This document shows, piece by piece, positions 25,864-34,738 of a stretch of DNA of 64,000 bases. The translations under genes and the position numbers were made by a program. The first letter of the stretch is position 1; the number at the start of each line of letters is the position of its first letter. Source of the stretch: Cyanobacterium sp. HL-69. GTDB lineage: Bacteria; Cyanobacteriota; Cyanobacteriia; Cyanobacteriales; Cyanobacteriaceae. The notes beneath the pieces were generated by a model. It had not been told where the DNA came from. It made no database searches and saw only the letters and a program-made list of their open reading frames with translations. The stretch is from positions 22,433 to 86,432 of the forward strand of contig CP024913.1 of the NCBI GenBank assembly GCA_002813895.1. Reading direction: 5' to 3'.

Positions 25864-26702
25864 CTACCGCTACCCTCATTCTTCCGTAAACAAAGATACT
25901 TCTGGGTAGTAGTAATGGAAGAATGCCCCAAACTCTGTTGCAACAACGATAAATCACAACCCCCCTTAATGGCTTCCGTGGCATGGGAATGACGTAACCA
26001 ATGACAAGATAAATCATCCCCTAACCCTGCCTTTTTACCCACCCTTTTGAGCATATTATGAGCCGTATTACGTCGCATGGGGGTATTGCGCTCCCCTACC
26101 GTAAATAAATAATCAATGCCCTCCTTCCTCAACTCCTGTAACTCTTGCCAGATGCTAGAACGAACCAACACCGTCCTTTGCTTATTACCCTTGCCTACCA
26201 CCGTTAAATTTACCCTACCATCATCAATACTAAAATTAGCCCAAGTTAAATTAATCGCCTCACTAACCCTTAACCCCACCCCAAACATCACCCTGATTAA
26301 TAATCTATCTCGTATGCTATTAGTGTTATCCATTAACAACTTCACATCATCACCACTCAATAACTTTTGGGAGATAGTATCATTCACCTTGGGATTATCT
26401 ACCAAAACAGAAGGATTGAGAGGGAGATAACCCGTCTTTAAACAGTAAGAAAACAGACTCTTAATAACCATCAACTTTGCCTTGATAGTTGATATTTTCT
26501 GCCCCCTTAACTTCAGAGACTTAAGATAATCTTGAATATCCTCCACCGAAATCTGTGCTAAATCCTTATCCGTAAACTCCAGAAAATGTTGGATGATATA
26601 GCTATATTGGCGTTGGGTATGAATAGACTGCTTATTAGTCAACCAACTGAGGATAATTTCAGAATCCTTCTGCGCACGGGTTAGCTTAGAGGAGCGCACC
26701 AT
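25848..26702 (-). CDS. XerC/XerD-like tyrosine recombinase
   Basis: 284 aa. It has a SAM-like N-terminal core-binding domain (about 12-100) and a catalytic domain with R145, K171, H234, R237, H260 and nucleophile Y269. Likely roles are resolution of plasmid multimers or integration of the surrounding module. A homologue lies at 50583-51446 in the same direction; both end in similar SSSYIDMG/SGSYVDI tails. An inverted repeat (26740-26756) precedes the start. Confidence 0.88.
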   Translation of the reverse strand: MVRSSKLTRAQKDSEIILSWLTNKQSIHTQRQYSYIIQHFLEFTDKDLAQISVEDIQDYLKSLKLRGQKISTIKAKLMVIKSLFSYCLKTGYLPLNPSVLVDNPKVNDTISQKLLSGDDVKLLMDNTNSIRDRLLIRVMFGVGLRVSEAINLTWANFSIDDGRVNLTVVGKGNKQRTVLVRSSIWQELQELRKEGIDYLFTVGERNTPMRRNTAHNMLKRVGKKAGLGDDLSCHWLRHSHATEAIKGGCDLSLLQQSLGHSSITTTQKYLCLRKNEGSGSYVDI

Positions 26703-26739
26703 AATGCCCCCAAAATTATTAGATTATTGAGATTATTAT

Positions 26740-26756
26740 AGTTGATAAAGTCAACT
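26740..26756. promoter_or_regulatory. Inverted repeat upstream of the recombinase
   Basis: AGTTGA (26740-26745), 5-bp spacer, TCAACT (26751-26756), 38 bp before the recombinase start. It could be an operator or a recombinase core site; sequence alone does not decide. Confidence 0.3.
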
Positions 26757-26863
26757 TCCTTTGGTACTTCCATTACTTGTCAATCTTATTGGGCAAGTGA
26801 TTTCTTCTTAGAATCTCTTATTTCAGTTGAGCAAATTACGGTTATTCAATCATGGCAATGCCA

Positions 26864-27205
26864 TCAAGCTAATCCCAGATGTAAATTAATAGCCAGATTA
26901 ACCAATGTCATCACGGAATCAGAGAGACTACCTACCACATCACCCCGTAACCTTTCCTTAGAAATAGTCCTGATTTGCTGTGCTTGAATCTTTGAGTCTT
27001 GAGGTAAACCAGAATCCGCCTTACTAATAAACACCTCAAAAGGATAAACCTTACTCACCTTAGAAGTTATGGGTAACACCGTTATGGTAGAAGCCACCCG
27101 ATTATTAATATCATTGCTGACTATCAACACTGGGCGAGTTTTAGCCACTTCTGAACCCATAGTGGGACTAAGATTAGCATAAAATATATCACCACGTTTC
27201 ATCAC
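26864..27205 (-). CDS. mazF: MazF-family mRNA interferase toxin
   Basis: 113 aa. It begins MKRGDIFYANLSPTMGSE and has KTRPVLIVSND and TSKVSKVYPFEV, the standard PemK/MazF core. It should cleave mRNA at short sequence sites. Start overlaps the antitoxin gene by 17 bp. Confidence 0.9.
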   Translation of the reverse strand: MMKRGDIFYANLSPTMGSEVAKTRPVLIVSNDINNRVASTITVLPITSKVSKVYPFEVFISKADSGLPQDSKIQAQQIRTISKERLRGDVVGSLSDSVMTLVNLAINLHLGLA

Positions 27206-27413
27206 CTAAACCGTCTCCTGCTAATATATCCCAATCAGAATCAATTTCCTTGTCAGCTTCCCTATAGGCACTTTCCAAGTCTTTTTCAAGCAGTAATCTT
27301 AAAGCCTCTTCAACTACTTGTGAAGAAGACTTACACCTCCTGCTGTTTTTATAACTGTAGATGAATACTACCAAATCCTCAGAAATGGACACGGACATTT
27401 TTCTTACTGTCAT
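27189..27413 (-). CDS. RHH antitoxin of the MazF module
   Basis: 74 aa. Reads as a ribbon-helix-helix (MTVRKMSVSISEDLVVFIYSYKN..SSQVVEEALRLLLEKD) with an acidic toxin-binding tail ending in W. It is the first gene of the pair. A 9-bp inverted repeat lies about 100 bp upstream (27514-27540). Confidence 0.85.
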   Translation of the reverse strand: MTVRKMSVSISEDLVVFIYSYKNSRRCKSSSQVVEEALRLLLEKDLESAYREADKEIDSDWDILAGDGLGDETW

Positions 27414-27513
27414 AGCCTACTTAAAAGTAAATAAACTTATTACTACTTAATCTTACTACTTTTGTCAGAGGAGTAAAAATATTCTATTATTCTTTGCTCT
27501 CTTAATATGATTA

Positions 27514-27540
27514 ATGAACAATACTGTAGATATTGTTCAT
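27514..27540. promoter_or_regulatory. 9-bp perfect inverted repeat, possible operator
   Basis: ATGAACAAT (27514-27522) and ATTGTTCAT (27532-27540) flank a 9-bp spacer, between the mazEF genes and the GNAT gene. No T-run follows on either strand, so an operator is likelier than a terminator. Confidence 0.45.
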
Positions 27541-27609
27541 ATTATTCTAAAAACATTAATATGCGATAATCATTGATACTGGTTTTTTATTACTTTTGGA
27601 AAACAAAAA

Positions 27610-28101
27610 CTAACCAATCCCATTTAATTTTTTTTCCCAAAATAATGCTTTACCCATTTGGGGATTCAACTCATAACCTCCAAAGCCAAAAGCTTTATAA
27701 GCTGACTGAGCAACTTGATTTCCTTCCAATACTTCTAAAGTAAGTTTGCAACAACCCAAATCGAAAGCAATCTGTTCGACTTTTTGCAATAATAACTGGG
27801 ATATACCTTTACGGCGATAAGAAGAGAGTACAATCAAATCATGAATATTGAGCAATGGCTTACAGGCAAAGGTGGAAAATCCCTCCATTGCAATTACTAA
27901 CCCTGCTGGTTCATCATCTACAAAAGCGAGAATAACATGAATTGATTCTCTCTTAAGAAGTTCGGCTGATAGATTCGCTTTAACATAGTCTGATAAACCT
28001 TGACCTCCTCCCATGGAATCTAAAGCATAGGCATCCATTAATTTAATAGTGGCATCAGCATGAACAGGTAAAGTTAAATCTGCTTTGAGAATTTCAATCA
28101 T
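27610..28101 (-). CDS. GNAT-family N-acetyltransferase
   Basis: 163 aa. The acetyl-CoA binding stretch is visible as LSSYRRKGISQLLLQKVEQIA (R/Q-x-x-G-x-G/A-like), followed by beta-strand 5 and helix LEVLEGNQVAQSAYKAFGFGGYEL. Substrate unknown. It stands alone between two addiction modules. It lacks the DUF1778 partner of TacT-type toxins, so it is more likely a metabolic or cargo gene. Confidence 0.82.
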   Translation of the reverse strand: MIEILKADLTLPVHADATIKLMDAYALDSMGGGQGLSDYVKANLSAELLKRESIHVILAFVDDEPAGLVIAMEGFSTFACKPLLNIHDLIVLSSYRRKGISQLLLQKVEQIAFDLGCCKLTLEVLEGNQVAQSAYKAFGFGGYELNPQMGKALFWEKKLNGIG

Positions 28102-28236
28102 TTCCTAAATTTTAATCTACCAATCTGGGATATTATTTATTATTCGAGTATTTTAGATGAAAATATAGAATTAGTACCATCAAAAAACCTTAGTACAAAT
28201 TGAATATGGAAGTATTTAGTAATTGAGACTTCTAGT

Positions 28237-28536
28237 TTATTTATAGGTTGAGTCGTGGTCTAAATGCAAACTAAGTACCCTCAAATAATTACCATCTCTT
28301 AAAGCTGTAGCTCTAAACTTTTTATTAATACGGAAACTATATATATTTTCTCCGTTATTCCCCTTCTTTGAGTAGATTAACTCCCACTTTAAGCCTTGAT
28401 AACGGTAAAGTAGTTCCCAATCCATTTTACTTATTTTCTTTAAGGTATTTAATACACTGTAAGCATCCTCCTTACTCAGAGAAAATAAATCTTTTTGCAA
28501 AACAGGACTATTTAAATCAAGCAAAATATTAGCCAT
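28237..28536 (-). CDS. RelE-like toxin
   Basis: 99 aa. The order KKISKMDWELLYRYQGLKWELI, NIYSFRINKKFRATALRDG and LRVLSLHLDHDSTY is that of the RelE/ParE fold, with the substrate-facing R and H residues near the end. It follows its presumptive AbrB-like antitoxin by 22 bp. A second copy of this gene at 59777-61041 is destroyed by an insertion sequence. Confidence 0.75.
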   Translation of the reverse strand: MANILLDLNSPVLQKDLFSLSKEDAYSVLNTLKKISKMDWELLYRYQGLKWELIYSKKGNNGENIYSFRINKKFRATALRDGNYLRVLSLHLDHDSTYK

Positions 28537-28558
28537 TCAACTTACTTAAAAACTTCCC

Positions 28559-28840
28559 TTAAGCATTATCATTATTGGGATTAAACTTAGATGATAAAGT
28601 GTTTTCTAAATCCGTTAAATCAGTGTGTGTAGGTTGATTATTACTAGCCCAATCCAAAGCCTCATCAAGTTTTGTAACGTTATCCTTTTCTAATAGCCAT
28701 TGTTCATTATGGGGGATAAATTTACCGATTTTAATAGTCCAAACACCATATTCAGAGTTATCGATTAAAACGTTTTGACCTGCAAACTCTTTTCCTAAAG
28801 AAATTTGTCCGTTACTACCGATTGTTTTTATTTGTGCCAT
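28559..28840 (-). CDS. AbrB-like antitoxin paired with the RelE-like toxin
   Basis: 93 aa from ATG at 28840. The frame is open to 28963, but the extra N-terminal residues are encoded by the end of a mobile element; the duplicate gene at 61100-61381 starts at the equivalent MAQIKTIGSNGQ. The protein has an AbrB-type strand-loop (IGSNGQISLGKEFAGQNVLID) and an acidic helical tail. Confidence 0.8.
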   Translation of the reverse strand: MAQIKTIGSNGQISLGKEFAGQNVLIDNSEYGVWTIKIGKFIPHNEQWLLEKDNVTKLDEALDWASNNQPTHTDLTDLENTLSSKFNPNNDNA

Positions 28841-28956
28841 AGGAATATCAAAGATTTGTGCCTTATTATTAAATATAACAGTTTTTATAGGGTTTGAGAA
28901 GCAAGGGGAGAAAAACAATGGCAAGGTTGAGATCATTGCTATATATATCTTTTCAC

Positions 28957-28996
28957 TTCTCACTGCCCCTCATGACATGAACCCTATGTTTCCCCC
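28957..28996. mobile_element. Solo end of the GGCGGAAACATAGGGTT element family
   Basis: CTCACTGCCCCTCATGAC followed by ATGAACCCTATGTTTCCCCC matches the right end of the 422-bp element at 41659-42080. No partner end is nearby, so it is a remnant. It sits upstream of the AbrB-like antitoxin and supplies spurious upstream codons. Confidence 0.7.
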
Positions 28997-29073
28997 GAAT
29001 AGTAACGAATAATTTATAAAAAAAGTTTGTTCCGTAGATATACAGAATAATTGACGAGTTTACCTATATAATT

Positions 29074-29247
29074 ATGGAAACTCTAGGTACAGTTGTTTAC
29101 AACATTATTACTGCTGAAAATAAAAACGATAAAAGTTTTCGTAAGTTGATAAAAAAGACGTGTTTTACTTTACTTTATCAACCATTAATAAACAAAATAA
29201 AAAGAATACCTAATTTCATTGTAAAAAACTACCGTTCGACTCCATAA
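29074..29247 (+). pseudogene. Short basic frame containing a fragment of the Hsp70-like gene
   Basis: A 57-codon ATG frame with no clear ribosome site. Its 29089-29122 segment matches 33824-33869 inside the Hsp70-like gene: ACAGTTGTTTACAA, then the 20-mer CATTATTACTGCTGAAAATA, with about 10 bp deleted between them. It is therefore probably debris of another copy of that gene rather than a functional gene. Confidence 0.35.
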
Positions 29248-29274
29248 AATTGGTCTAAAAAATCTATACAATCT

Positions 29275-29433
29275 ATGAACATTGACAGCAAACTAGAAAA
29301 TACTCGACAAATTTTAAGTGAATTAGGGAATGCGGTTTCAAATTTGGTTAACTCCTCCCCTGATGTGTTTGAAGATGAAACCATTAAAAAGAATTTAGAC
29401 GATTTCCGTAAAGCCCACCAGAAAGTAAACTAA
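29275..29433 (+). CDS. 52-aa acidic small protein upstream of the SNF2 helicase
   Basis: ATG 29275 to TAA 29431 encodes a soluble acidic helical peptide (starts MNIDSKLENTRQILSELG, ends FRKAHQKVN). It is co-directional with the SNF2 gene, 124 bp before it. Codon composition looks protein-like. No family recognised; it may be a small subunit of the SNF2/Hsp70-like operon or unrelated. Confidence 0.5.
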   Translation: MNIDSKLENTRQILSELGNAVSNLVNSSPDVFEDETIKKNLDDFRKAHQKVN

Positions 29434-29557
29434 CTTATAAAGAAGAAGCAATTTTCATATTGATATTTTTTATGAATTTTGAATAACATCTGTAAACTTA
29501 GACTAAAAAATAAAAAACCTGAAGTTTTTAACATGAATTAATTAAAGATAAATTGTC

Positions 29558-32500
29558 ATGACCCACTCTAATTGGAATCCCGAAATTGAAGGACAAAAAG
29601 TAAGAATAAAAAATGCACCTAGCAAAAAAGGATTGACGACAGGAAAGATTAGAAAATCTGCAGGACGGACTTTGGTACAAGTTAAATTTGGAACCAATGA
29701 AAAAAGTTATAAGCAGTATGAACAACTCGAATTGTATCAAGAAGACATAAGTATTCGGGATTTATTCGCACAGGGCAAATTCGGTCAGCCTGAAGATTTG
29801 AGAAAGATTCTTACCCTAGAAAAAGTCAAAGGAGAATTAACTAATATTTTTTACAGTATGGAATCTAGTAATACAGATTTCTATCCTTATCAATTCAAAC
29901 CTGTATTAAAATTTTTAGATTCTCCCGTATCTCGGTTATTAATTGCGGACGAAGTGGGTTTAGGTAAAACAATCGAATCTATGTACATTTGGAAAGAGCT
30001 ACAAGCTAGAGAAGATGCTAAACGCTTGTTAATTGTTTGCCCTGCAATGTTAAGAGATAAATGGAGAGATGATTTAAAAACTTTATTTAACATTGATGCA
30101 GAGATAGTCGGAGCAAAAGAATTATTACAGAAAGTGAAATTAGTTACCCAAAAAGGAAACCAAATTTCTTTTATTTATATCGCTAGCTTAGAAGGATTAA
30201 GAGTTAAAAATTGGAATGAAAAGAATAAAAATAAACAAGAAAAAAAAGGTGCAAGATACGATTTAGCTAGATTGTTAGAAAAACATTCTCGTAATTTTCA
30301 ACAAGAAATAAGTATTAATAATATAGACATATTTGATTTTGCAATTATTGATGAAGCTCATTATTTAAGAAATTCGGAAACAGCTAATAATAAATTTGCA
30401 CAACTTTTGAGAGAAACCAGTAAAAATTTAATTTTATTAACGGCAACACCTATTCAAATTAGAAGTGAAAATTTATATCAATTATTAAAATTAATTAGTC
30501 CCGATGATTTTTTTGATAAAAGAACGTTTGAAGAAATGTTGCAAGAAAATAAACCTATTATTAATGCCCTTAAATTAATCTGGAAAACTACTCCTGACTT
30601 AGATGAAATAAGAGATATAGTAAAAGAAGCCTCCAAGTCATATTATTTTAAAGAAAGTAACAGATTTAGAATACTGTGCGATGAATTACAAGACTTAGAC
30701 AGCATTACTCATCATCAACAAGTTAAATTTAGTAATCTCCTTGAAAGTTTATCTTTATTAGGACAATTTATGACAAGAAATAGAAAACGAGAGGTTTTAC
30801 CGAACCGAGTGCAAAGAAAACCTCAAACTTTGACCGTAAAATTTACCAAAATAGAAAAACAAGTATATGAATACATAACTTATAAGATTCGTATTCAAGC
30901 ACTAGGAGAATCTAAATTTAATGTTTTTAGATTAATGGCTCGTCAAAGAGAAATGGCTAGTTGTATGGCTGCAGCTTTAGAGTCTTGGTCAAATAAAAAA
31001 ATTAATGATAATACTGAAGAAACCCTCTTACAAAATATTCTTAATACTGACCATCTTACATCTATTTCTTCTGATTATGAAGATGAAGAACTTTTTGAAA
31101 TTTATGGTTCTCAATTAGATGCAGATATTAAGCATAATAATTACACGAAAGCTAGTTCTCAAAATATTTTTTGGAAGAAACCCATTAATCCATTTCCTCT
31201 TCAAAAAGAACAATCAATAAAATTTATTAAAGAGCTAAAAACTATTGATACCAAATATAAAAAATTAGTTGAGTTTATAAAAAATCAATTAAGTATTAAT
31301 GCTGAAGAAAAATTTGTTTTGTTTGCTTTCTATCGTAATACTCTTTCTTATTTAAAAGAAAGATTAGAAAAAGATGGAATTAAAAGCTTTTTGATTCAAG
31401 GAGGAATGAAAAGAGAAGAAAAAAGTGAAATACTTGCTAATTTTAAAAATAAACAAAATGTATCAATTTTATTGTCTTCAGAAGTAGGTAGTGAAGGAAT
31501 TGATTTACAATTTTGTCGTTTCATTATTAATTATGATTTGCCATGGAATCCAATGAAAGTAGAACAGAGAATTGGAAGGCTAGATCGACTTAATCAAAAA
31601 CATGAAACTATTAGTATTGTTAATTATAGTATCCAAGATACTATAGAACAATATATATTAGAAAAGCTTTATCAAAGAATAAAAATTTTTGAAAATAGTA
31701 TTGGAGATATAGAGGAAATATTAGGAGAGAAAACTGAAGAACTAATTTTAGAATTATTAGATCCATTTTTAACAGAAGAAGACTTAAAACAGCGAGCGGA
31801 AGAAACTACCTTAGCTATTAAATCAGAGATGGAACAACAAAGAAAATTAGAAAATGAAGCGATGAATTTAGTTGCTTTTTCCGATTTTATTTTGGGTTCT
31901 ATTAATAATAGTAAAGAACAAGGAAGATGGTTAAAATCAGGGGAATTAATATCATTTGTTGCAGATTTTTTTAAGTCAGAATATCCTGGAACAGTAATAA
32001 CTCATGATAAAAATAACATTGGTGAACTTTATGAAATTAATTTATCATCTGAGGCAAAAACAGATTTAAAATTATTTACTCAGAAACATCCTTTTTCGAC
32101 TAAAACAGTTCTTTTCGCTCAACCAGTGCCATGTTTTTTTGACCCTAAAAATACAAAAGCAATGGGTAAAAATTATGAGTTGATTGATGCAACTCATCCT
32201 CTAATTCAATGGATAAGGAATAAATATACGAAAGATAACTCTATTAATTATTTCTATAGTATTTCGGCTTCTCAGTTGTCAATGAAAGAAATCAAAAGAA
32301 AAAATATTAAGCCCGATATTTATGTTTATGTGGTTCAAAATTGGAAATTAGAAGGACTAAAAAAAGAAATTCGTTTAGCTTATAAGATTATGTCATTGGA
32401 AAGGCAAAATTTTTTATCTGATGATGATGCTGAATATTTAATCAATACAACGGCAAGTTATGGTGTACAAAAATATAATGTTTCTAACTTAATTAATTTA

Positions 32501-32833
32501 GAAAAAATTATCGAAATTTATGAACAATGTGAGGAAGAACTACAAATTGATTTCGCTAATGTTGAAGAACAGTTTCAAGCCGAAAATCAAGATCGTTGTA
32601 ATGTGCAAGAAAAATCGGCGAGATCTTACGCAGAAAGAAAAAAAATATTTTTTCAAAATAGAATTGAACAATTTTTAAGCGAAGGTAAAAACATAATTAT
32701 TCCTGCGGAAGAAGGAAAACTCAGAAAAGTTGAACAGGAACTAGACTTTACTTTAAAAAATATTGACTTAAAACGTCAAGTTGTAACTTCAAATCCCACT
32801 TTAGCAACAGGTTTAATTTTTATGGAGGATTAA
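29558..32833 (+). CDS. SNF2/RapA-like SF2 helicase
   Basis: 1091 aa. The N-terminus (about 10-60) is SH3/Tudor-like (GQKVRIKNAPSKKGLTTGKI). The ATPase core has the Q-motif YPYQFKPVLKFL (109-120), Walker A DEVGLGKT (131-138), CPAMLRDKW, DEAH (265-268), LLTATPIQ, then a helicase C lobe with SEVGSEGIDLQFC and QRIGRLDR (670-677). The last 350 residues are a separate charged region with no recognised domain. SNF2 proteins translocate on duplex DNA to remodel bound proteins. The next gene, an Hsp70/actin-fold ATPase, starts 3 bp after the stop, so the two are very likely partners. Confidence 0.85.
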   Translation: MTHSNWNPEIEGQKVRIKNAPSKKGLTTGKIRKSAGRTLVQVKFGTNEKSYKQYEQLELYQEDISIRDLFAQGKFGQPEDLRKILTLEKVKGELTNIFYSMESSNTDFYPYQFKPVLKFLDSPVSRLLIADEVGLGKTIESMYIWKELQAREDAKRLLIVCPAMLRDKWRDDLKTLFNIDAEIVGAKELLQKVKLVTQKGNQISFIYIASLEGLRVKNWNEKNKNKQEKKGARYDLARLLEKHSRNFQQEISINNIDIFDFAIIDEAHYLRNSETANNKFAQLLRETSKNLILLTATPIQIRSENLYQLLKLISPDDFFDKRTFEEMLQENKPIINALKLIWKTTPDLDEIRDIVKEASKSYYFKESNRFRILCDELQDLDSITHHQQVKFSNLLESLSLLGQFMTRNRKREVLPNRVQRKPQTLTVKFTKIEKQVYEYITYKIRIQALGESKFNVFRLMARQREMASCMAAALESWSNKKINDNTEETLLQNILNTDHLTSISSDYEDEELFEIYGSQLDADIKHNNYTKASSQNIFWKKPINPFPLQKEQSIKFIKELKTIDTKYKKLVEFIKNQLSINAEEKFVLFAFYRNTLSYLKERLEKDGIKSFLIQGGMKREEKSEILANFKNKQNVSILLSSEVGSEGIDLQFCRFIINYDLPWNPMKVEQRIGRLDRLNQKHETISIVNYSIQDTIEQYILEKLYQRIKIFENSIGDIEEILGEKTEELILELLDPFLTEEDLKQRAEETTLAIKSEMEQQRKLENEAMNLVAFSDFILGSINNSKEQGRWLKSGELISFVADFFKSEYPGTVITHDKNNIGELYEINLSSEAKTDLKLFTQKHPFSTKTVLFAQPVPCFFDPKNTKAMGKNYELIDATHPLIQWIRNKYTKDNSINYFYSISASQLSMKEIKRKNIKPDIYVYVVQNWKLEGLKKEIRLAYKIMSLERQNFLSDDDAEYLINTTASYGVQKYNVSNLINLEKIIEIYEQCEEELQIDFANVEEQFQAENQDRCNVQEKSARSYAERKKIFFQNRIEQFLSEGKNIIIPAEEGKLRKVEQELDFTLKNIDLKRQVVTSNPTLATGLIFMED

Positions 32834-32836
32834 ACA

Positions 32837-34378
32837 ATGAGTGATTTATTTCTTAATTTAGGTATTGATTTTGGTACAGGTTTCACCAAAGTTTGCGTCA
32901 GAGATACAGATCGTGGTAATTCATGGGTTGTAAATTTTACAGCAGAAAAACAACTCATTAATGACACTTTATTACCTACTAAAATTTTAATTAAAAATAA
33001 TGGCGAATTATTAACAGGATTAACTTTATCAGAATGGAAAACCGTTATAGCTAATGAGGGAATATTAATTGATTTTATTAAAATGCGATTAGCTCATATT
33101 GATTTATCAAAAGAAGCAAAAGTTTATTCTTTTGATAAATTACCCTATTATCAAAACAAGGACTTAAATACAGCTGAACAGATAGAAAATCTTTGCACCT
33201 TTTATCTCAGTTGTGTAATTATTAAAGCAAAACAATGGGTATTAAAAAATAATCATGAATTAGTTAATAACTTAGATATTAGTTGGTCAGTCAATGTAGG
33301 AGTACCCGTCAAATACTTTGATTCTTTAGCCATAGAAAGATTTAAAAAAGTGATTCGTTTAGCATTATTATTAACGAAAAATCATCCCCATAATTTTGAA
33401 TCACTGTCTAAGAGAATGACAGAAACTCGTCAAAAATTGGCTGAATTGAGTATGAATAGAGATGATAATGATATTCCTATTCCTGGATTTGCCGTTCCAG
33501 AAATAAAAGCCGCAATCTATTCTTATACTATGTCCCGTCAAGCTCAAGATGGCATTTATATTTTTTTTGATATTGGTAGTGGCACAACTGAGGGAGTTTC
33601 CTTTCGTTTTTATAGAGAAGATGATACACCCAAAATAGAATTTTATTCTGGAGAAGTTGAGGCCATTGGAATAAATGCTTTAGCAAAAGAAATAAAGATA
33701 GTTAACAATACTGATTTAGAAGAGTCAAAAATTGTGAAATATTTACAAAAAAAAGATGATTTATTTGTTCAATCTATTGATAAATATTCAGAAAAAATAT
33801 CTCGTTCGCCATGTACAGGTGAGACAGTTGTTTACAATAAATCAAACATCATTATTACTGCTGAAAATATAAAATTCAGACTAAAAGAAACTGATAATGA
33901 TAAGGAAAAATTATTGTTGTCTAGTATTCTTACCATGTATTTTATTCGTAAAATGGTAGCAGAAGTTATAGTAGCTTGTAAGAAAAAAAATCCTGAATAC
34001 TTTAAAACGAAAGTTGAACATCATCAAGATTTAACAGTTTTTATTGGAGGTGGTGGACAACCTTCATATTATTATCGAAACACAATTGAATCTACTCATA
34101 TAGTTTTTAAACAAAAAAATATAGATATTCCAGCTTATGAACTTAAATATGTACCTTATCCGGGAGGAGGATTAACAGAAACGGAAGATTTTAGTATGAG
34201 TGGTATTTCTCCTAAATATTTCCATCGTTTTGCTATTGCTTATGGTTTATCAATTCCTGATGGAGAAGGGGCAGAAATAGAAGGTTTTCCATCATTATAT
34301 GAAGAAAAAAAATCTGTTGAACCTCAGCCTTATATGCCTCAAATTGGTCGCTATCCAGATGATAGTAGTTCAATGTAA
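32837..34378 (+). CDS. Hsp70/actin-fold ATPase partner of the SNF2 helicase
   Basis: 513 aa. ATPase signatures of the actin/Hsp70 superfamily are present: phosphate-1 GIDFGTGFTKV (from G9, with D11), phosphate-2 FDIGSGTTEG (D245) and the adenosine motif IGGGGQP (G404-G407). It is too short for DnaK (about 640 aa) and has no recognisable substrate-binding domain; the C-terminus is proline-rich (SVEPQPYMPQIGRYP). It might be a filament-forming or chaperone-like regulator. Three bp separate it from the SNF2 gene, with GGAGG inside the end of that gene serving as ribosome site. No grpE or dnaJ is near. Confidence 0.8.
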   Translation: MSDLFLNLGIDFGTGFTKVCVRDTDRGNSWVVNFTAEKQLINDTLLPTKILIKNNGELLTGLTLSEWKTVIANEGILIDFIKMRLAHIDLSKEAKVYSFDKLPYYQNKDLNTAEQIENLCTFYLSCVIIKAKQWVLKNNHELVNNLDISWSVNVGVPVKYFDSLAIERFKKVIRLALLLTKNHPHNFESLSKRMTETRQKLAELSMNRDDNDIPIPGFAVPEIKAAIYSYTMSRQAQDGIYIFFDIGSGTTEGVSFRFYREDDTPKIEFYSGEVEAIGINALAKEIKIVNNTDLEESKIVKYLQKKDDLFVQSIDKYSEKISRSPCTGETVVYNKSNIIITAENIKFRLKETDNDKEKLLLSSILTMYFIRKMVAEVIVACKKKNPEYFKTKVEHHQDLTVFIGGGGQPSYYYRNTIESTHIVFKQKNIDIPAYELKYVPYPGGGLTETEDFSMSGISPKYFHRFAIAYGLSIPDGEGAEIEGFPSLYEEKKSVEPQPYMPQIGRYPDDSSSM

Positions 34379-34738
34379 ATGAAATAGCCATAGCATAATA
34401 TTTAGACACCACTAGCAATTTAAAACGTTTGAGTAACAAATCTGCGAAAAGTGTCGTTAAGGTGAAGGGCTATCTAGTTACCAACTTCTTGGAGAAAACC
34501 CCACAAAGTTAACTTTGCTTCGATTTTAATTTGTTATTAATTAATCCATTAAAATGCTAAAGTTATTGGTAGAAAATGTTAATGTAGTTGTAAATATTAT
34601 TTAAGTTTTTTCAGAAAATGAAATAGGTTAAAAACTTTTGTAAATAAATAATTCAGTTATTGGACTTATCATTACTATTTATTCTGTTGGTTTATATCAA
34701 ACTATGAAGATTAGAAAAATATTATCACAATTTTAAAC
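34379..34738. other. 360-bp gap with a 14-bp palindrome
   Basis: No protein-like frame seen. CAAAGTTAACTTTG at 34504-34517 is a perfect palindrome; the remainder is AT-rich. It could carry the promoter and operator of the 203-aa gene. Confidence 0.4.

Noticed and set aside
26742..26987. 81-codon plus-strand frame between the recombinase and mazF
   Set aside because: Its second half is antisense to mazF and the first half is promoter region; composition is not convincing.
28841..28963. N-terminal extension of the AbrB-like antitoxin
   Set aside because: The extra codons are derived from a mobile-element end, and the duplicate gene starts at the internal methionine.
18943..34378. DISARM or BREX system
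   Set aside because: Helicase, PLD and SNF2 genes recall DISARM, but there is no DUF1998 protein or DISARM methylase, and the SF1 helicase is of the COG1112 type. No BREX PglZ/BrxL-like genes are seen.
32837..34378. Plasmid-segregating ParM or chaperone DnaK
   Set aside because: No small ParR partner or centromere repeats adjacent, and no substrate-binding domain or DnaJ/GrpE; the tight coupling is with the SNF2 gene instead.
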